Made by a program: the position numbers and the translations under genes. From Chloroflexota bacterium (GTDB taxonomy: Bacteria; Chloroflexota; Anaerolineae; Aggregatilineales; UBA3940), in contig JAADYZ010000219.1 of assembly GCA_010092775.1 (NCBI GenBank), positions 1 through 14,760 on the forward strand: a stretch of 14,760 nt of DNA, given 5' to 3'. Positions 13,872 to 14,760 of this stretch are shown piece after piece. Numbering within the stretch: the stretch's first letter is position 1; the number at the start of each line of letters is the position of its first letter. Below the pieces are notes generated by a model, which was not told where the DNA came from, searched no databases, and saw only the letters and a program-made list of their open reading frames with translations.

Positions 13872-14760
13872 ATGGCAGATAACCCCACCCTCAATGAGCG
13901 CTATCAACTCCTAGAGCAAATCGGTTCTGGGGGCATGGCGATGATCTATAAAGCCCAGGATCTCGACCTTGAACGCGTGGTCGCGGTCAAGGTGCTGCGC
14001 CCCAGCTTGGTGAGCGACCCGGAATTCACCGCTCGCTTCCTTCAAGAAGCGCGTGCAGCAGCCAATCTCTCTCACCCCAACATCGTCACTGTCCACGACG
14101 TAGGGCAGGATGGGCCGCGAACCCATTACATTGTAATGGAGTTCGTGGACGGCCAAGACCTCAAGTCCTACATTCGGGCCAAAGGCGCTTTTGATGTTGA
14201 GACAGCGCTGACCGTCATTGTAGAAGTCTGCAAAGGGGTCGGCTACGCGCATCGGGCGGGCCTGGTTCACTGCGACATCAAGCCGCAGAACATTTTGCTG
14301 ACTGCTGAAAACACGATTAAAGTGGCCGACTTTGGCATTGCGCGCGCGCTAGCGGCTGAACCACCTGATGAACAAGAAGAGGTGGTCTGGGGCAGCCCTC
14401 ATTATTTCTCACCGGAGCAGGCCGTCGGCGATGCGCCTACCCCTTCTTCAGATGTCTATTCGATTGGGGTGGTCTTCTTCGAACTGCTGACGGGGCAGTT
14501 GCCCTTCTACGGCGATGACTACCGCGAACTTGCCCTGGCCCATGTTCAAGATGCGCCGCCTTCGCTTCAAGATATTGATGAGAAACTGCCGGTCGAACTC
14601 GATCGCATTTTGCAGAAAGTGCTCTCCAAAGAGCCGTCAATGCGCTATCGCACAGCGGATCAGCTTGGCCGCATTTTGCAGAAGTATTTGGAACAACGCC
14701 AATTGGGGGCACAAGAACCTCAGTCTCCACCGGTGTCTCCGCCACCATCTCCGCTGCCGC
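13872..14760 (+). CDS. Ser/Thr protein kinase, PknB-like (partial, runs off the right edge)
   Basis: This is a Hanks-type kinase of which 296 residues are visible; the reading frame is still open at the window end. Seen in order: glycine loop IGSGGMAMIYKA (17-28), ATP-binding Lys40 in VAVKVL, helix-C Glu59, catalytic loop HCDIKPQN (133-140, Asp135, Lys137, Asn140), DFG at 153-155, SPEQ at 180-183 in the APE position, Asp194, and Arg258 in the last subdomain. The catalytic loop is HCD rather than HRD, making it a non-RD kinase, so activation may not depend on activation-loop phosphorylation. After about 280 a Pro/Ser-rich linker starts, which in this family often leads to a transmembrane helix and external sensor. 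The start is supported by the predicted leaderless promoter and by a normal N-terminus (LNERYQLLEQIG). Confidence 0.93.
   Translation, partial: MADNPTLNERYQLLEQIGSGGMAMIYKAQDLDLERVVAVKVLRPSLVSDPEFTARFLQEARAAANLSHPNIVTVHDVGQDGPRTHYIVMEFVDGQDLKSYIRAKGAFDVETALTVIVEVCKGVGYAHRAGLVHCDIKPQNILLTAENTIKVADFGIARALAAEPPDEQEEVVWGSPHYFSPEQAVGDAPTPSSDVYSIGVVFFELLTGQLPFYGDDYRELALAHVQDAPPSLQDIDEKLPVELDRILQKVLSKEPSMRYRTADQLGRILQKYLEQRQLGAQEPQSPPVSPPPSPLP

Overview
The window looks like chromosomal housekeeping DNA from a Chloroflexota bacterium, probably class Anaerolineae or a close relative. This is inferred from gene content and protein style: a GyrA with a degenerate GyrA-box, a CarD-type regulator next to a four-domain ribosomal protein S1 and S21, a lipoprotein with a Thr/Pro-rich linker before a beta-propeller, a multi-TM GAF histidine kinase, and a Ser/Thr kinase with an HCD catalytic loop. 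No rRNA, tRNA, CRISPR array or insertion sequence was seen. Coding density is high and the longest gene-free stretch is about 290 bp.

Region 1 (1-7848, + strand). gyrA is followed 32 bp later by a membrane sensor histidine kinase. That gene overlaps a small CPxC zinc-ribbon-like protein by 1 nt, which in turn overlaps a 136-aa protein of unknown function (ATGA junction). A strong sigma70-type promoter then drives rplS (ribosomal protein L19) behind a leader that holds a terminator-like hairpin and an oddly distant Shine-Dalgarno sequence. Downstream, closely spaced, are a class I glutamine-amidotransferase-like gamma-glutamyl hydrolase (peptidase C26) and murI (glutamate racemase).

Region 2 (7849-11169, - strand). 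Read in the direction of transcription: a tyrosine recombinase with two substituted catalytic positions, then a 291-bp gap holding a good promoter and a G-rich leader, then the S1 / CarD / S21 cluster (33 and 45 nt gaps), ending at an intrinsic terminator tail-to-tail with murI. This cluster joins a transcription-initiation factor to two mRNA-facing small-subunit proteins.

Region 3 (11170-14760, + strand). A lipoprotein with a TolB/WD40-like propeller, a CoA-transferase beta-subunit homologue with no alpha partner, and a YbgC-like hotdog thioesterase are joined by 4-nt ATGA overlaps. A Ser/Thr protein kinase, apparently translated from a leaderless transcript, runs off the right edge.

I found no clear multi-gene defence or other undescribed system. 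The most noteworthy signals are a tyrosine recombinase lacking the box-II His and hairpin Lys, a CarD homologue with Asn at the conserved DNA-wedge Trp position, the orphan CoA-transferase beta subunit without its usual Glu, and the regulatory architecture of the rplS and S1 leaders.
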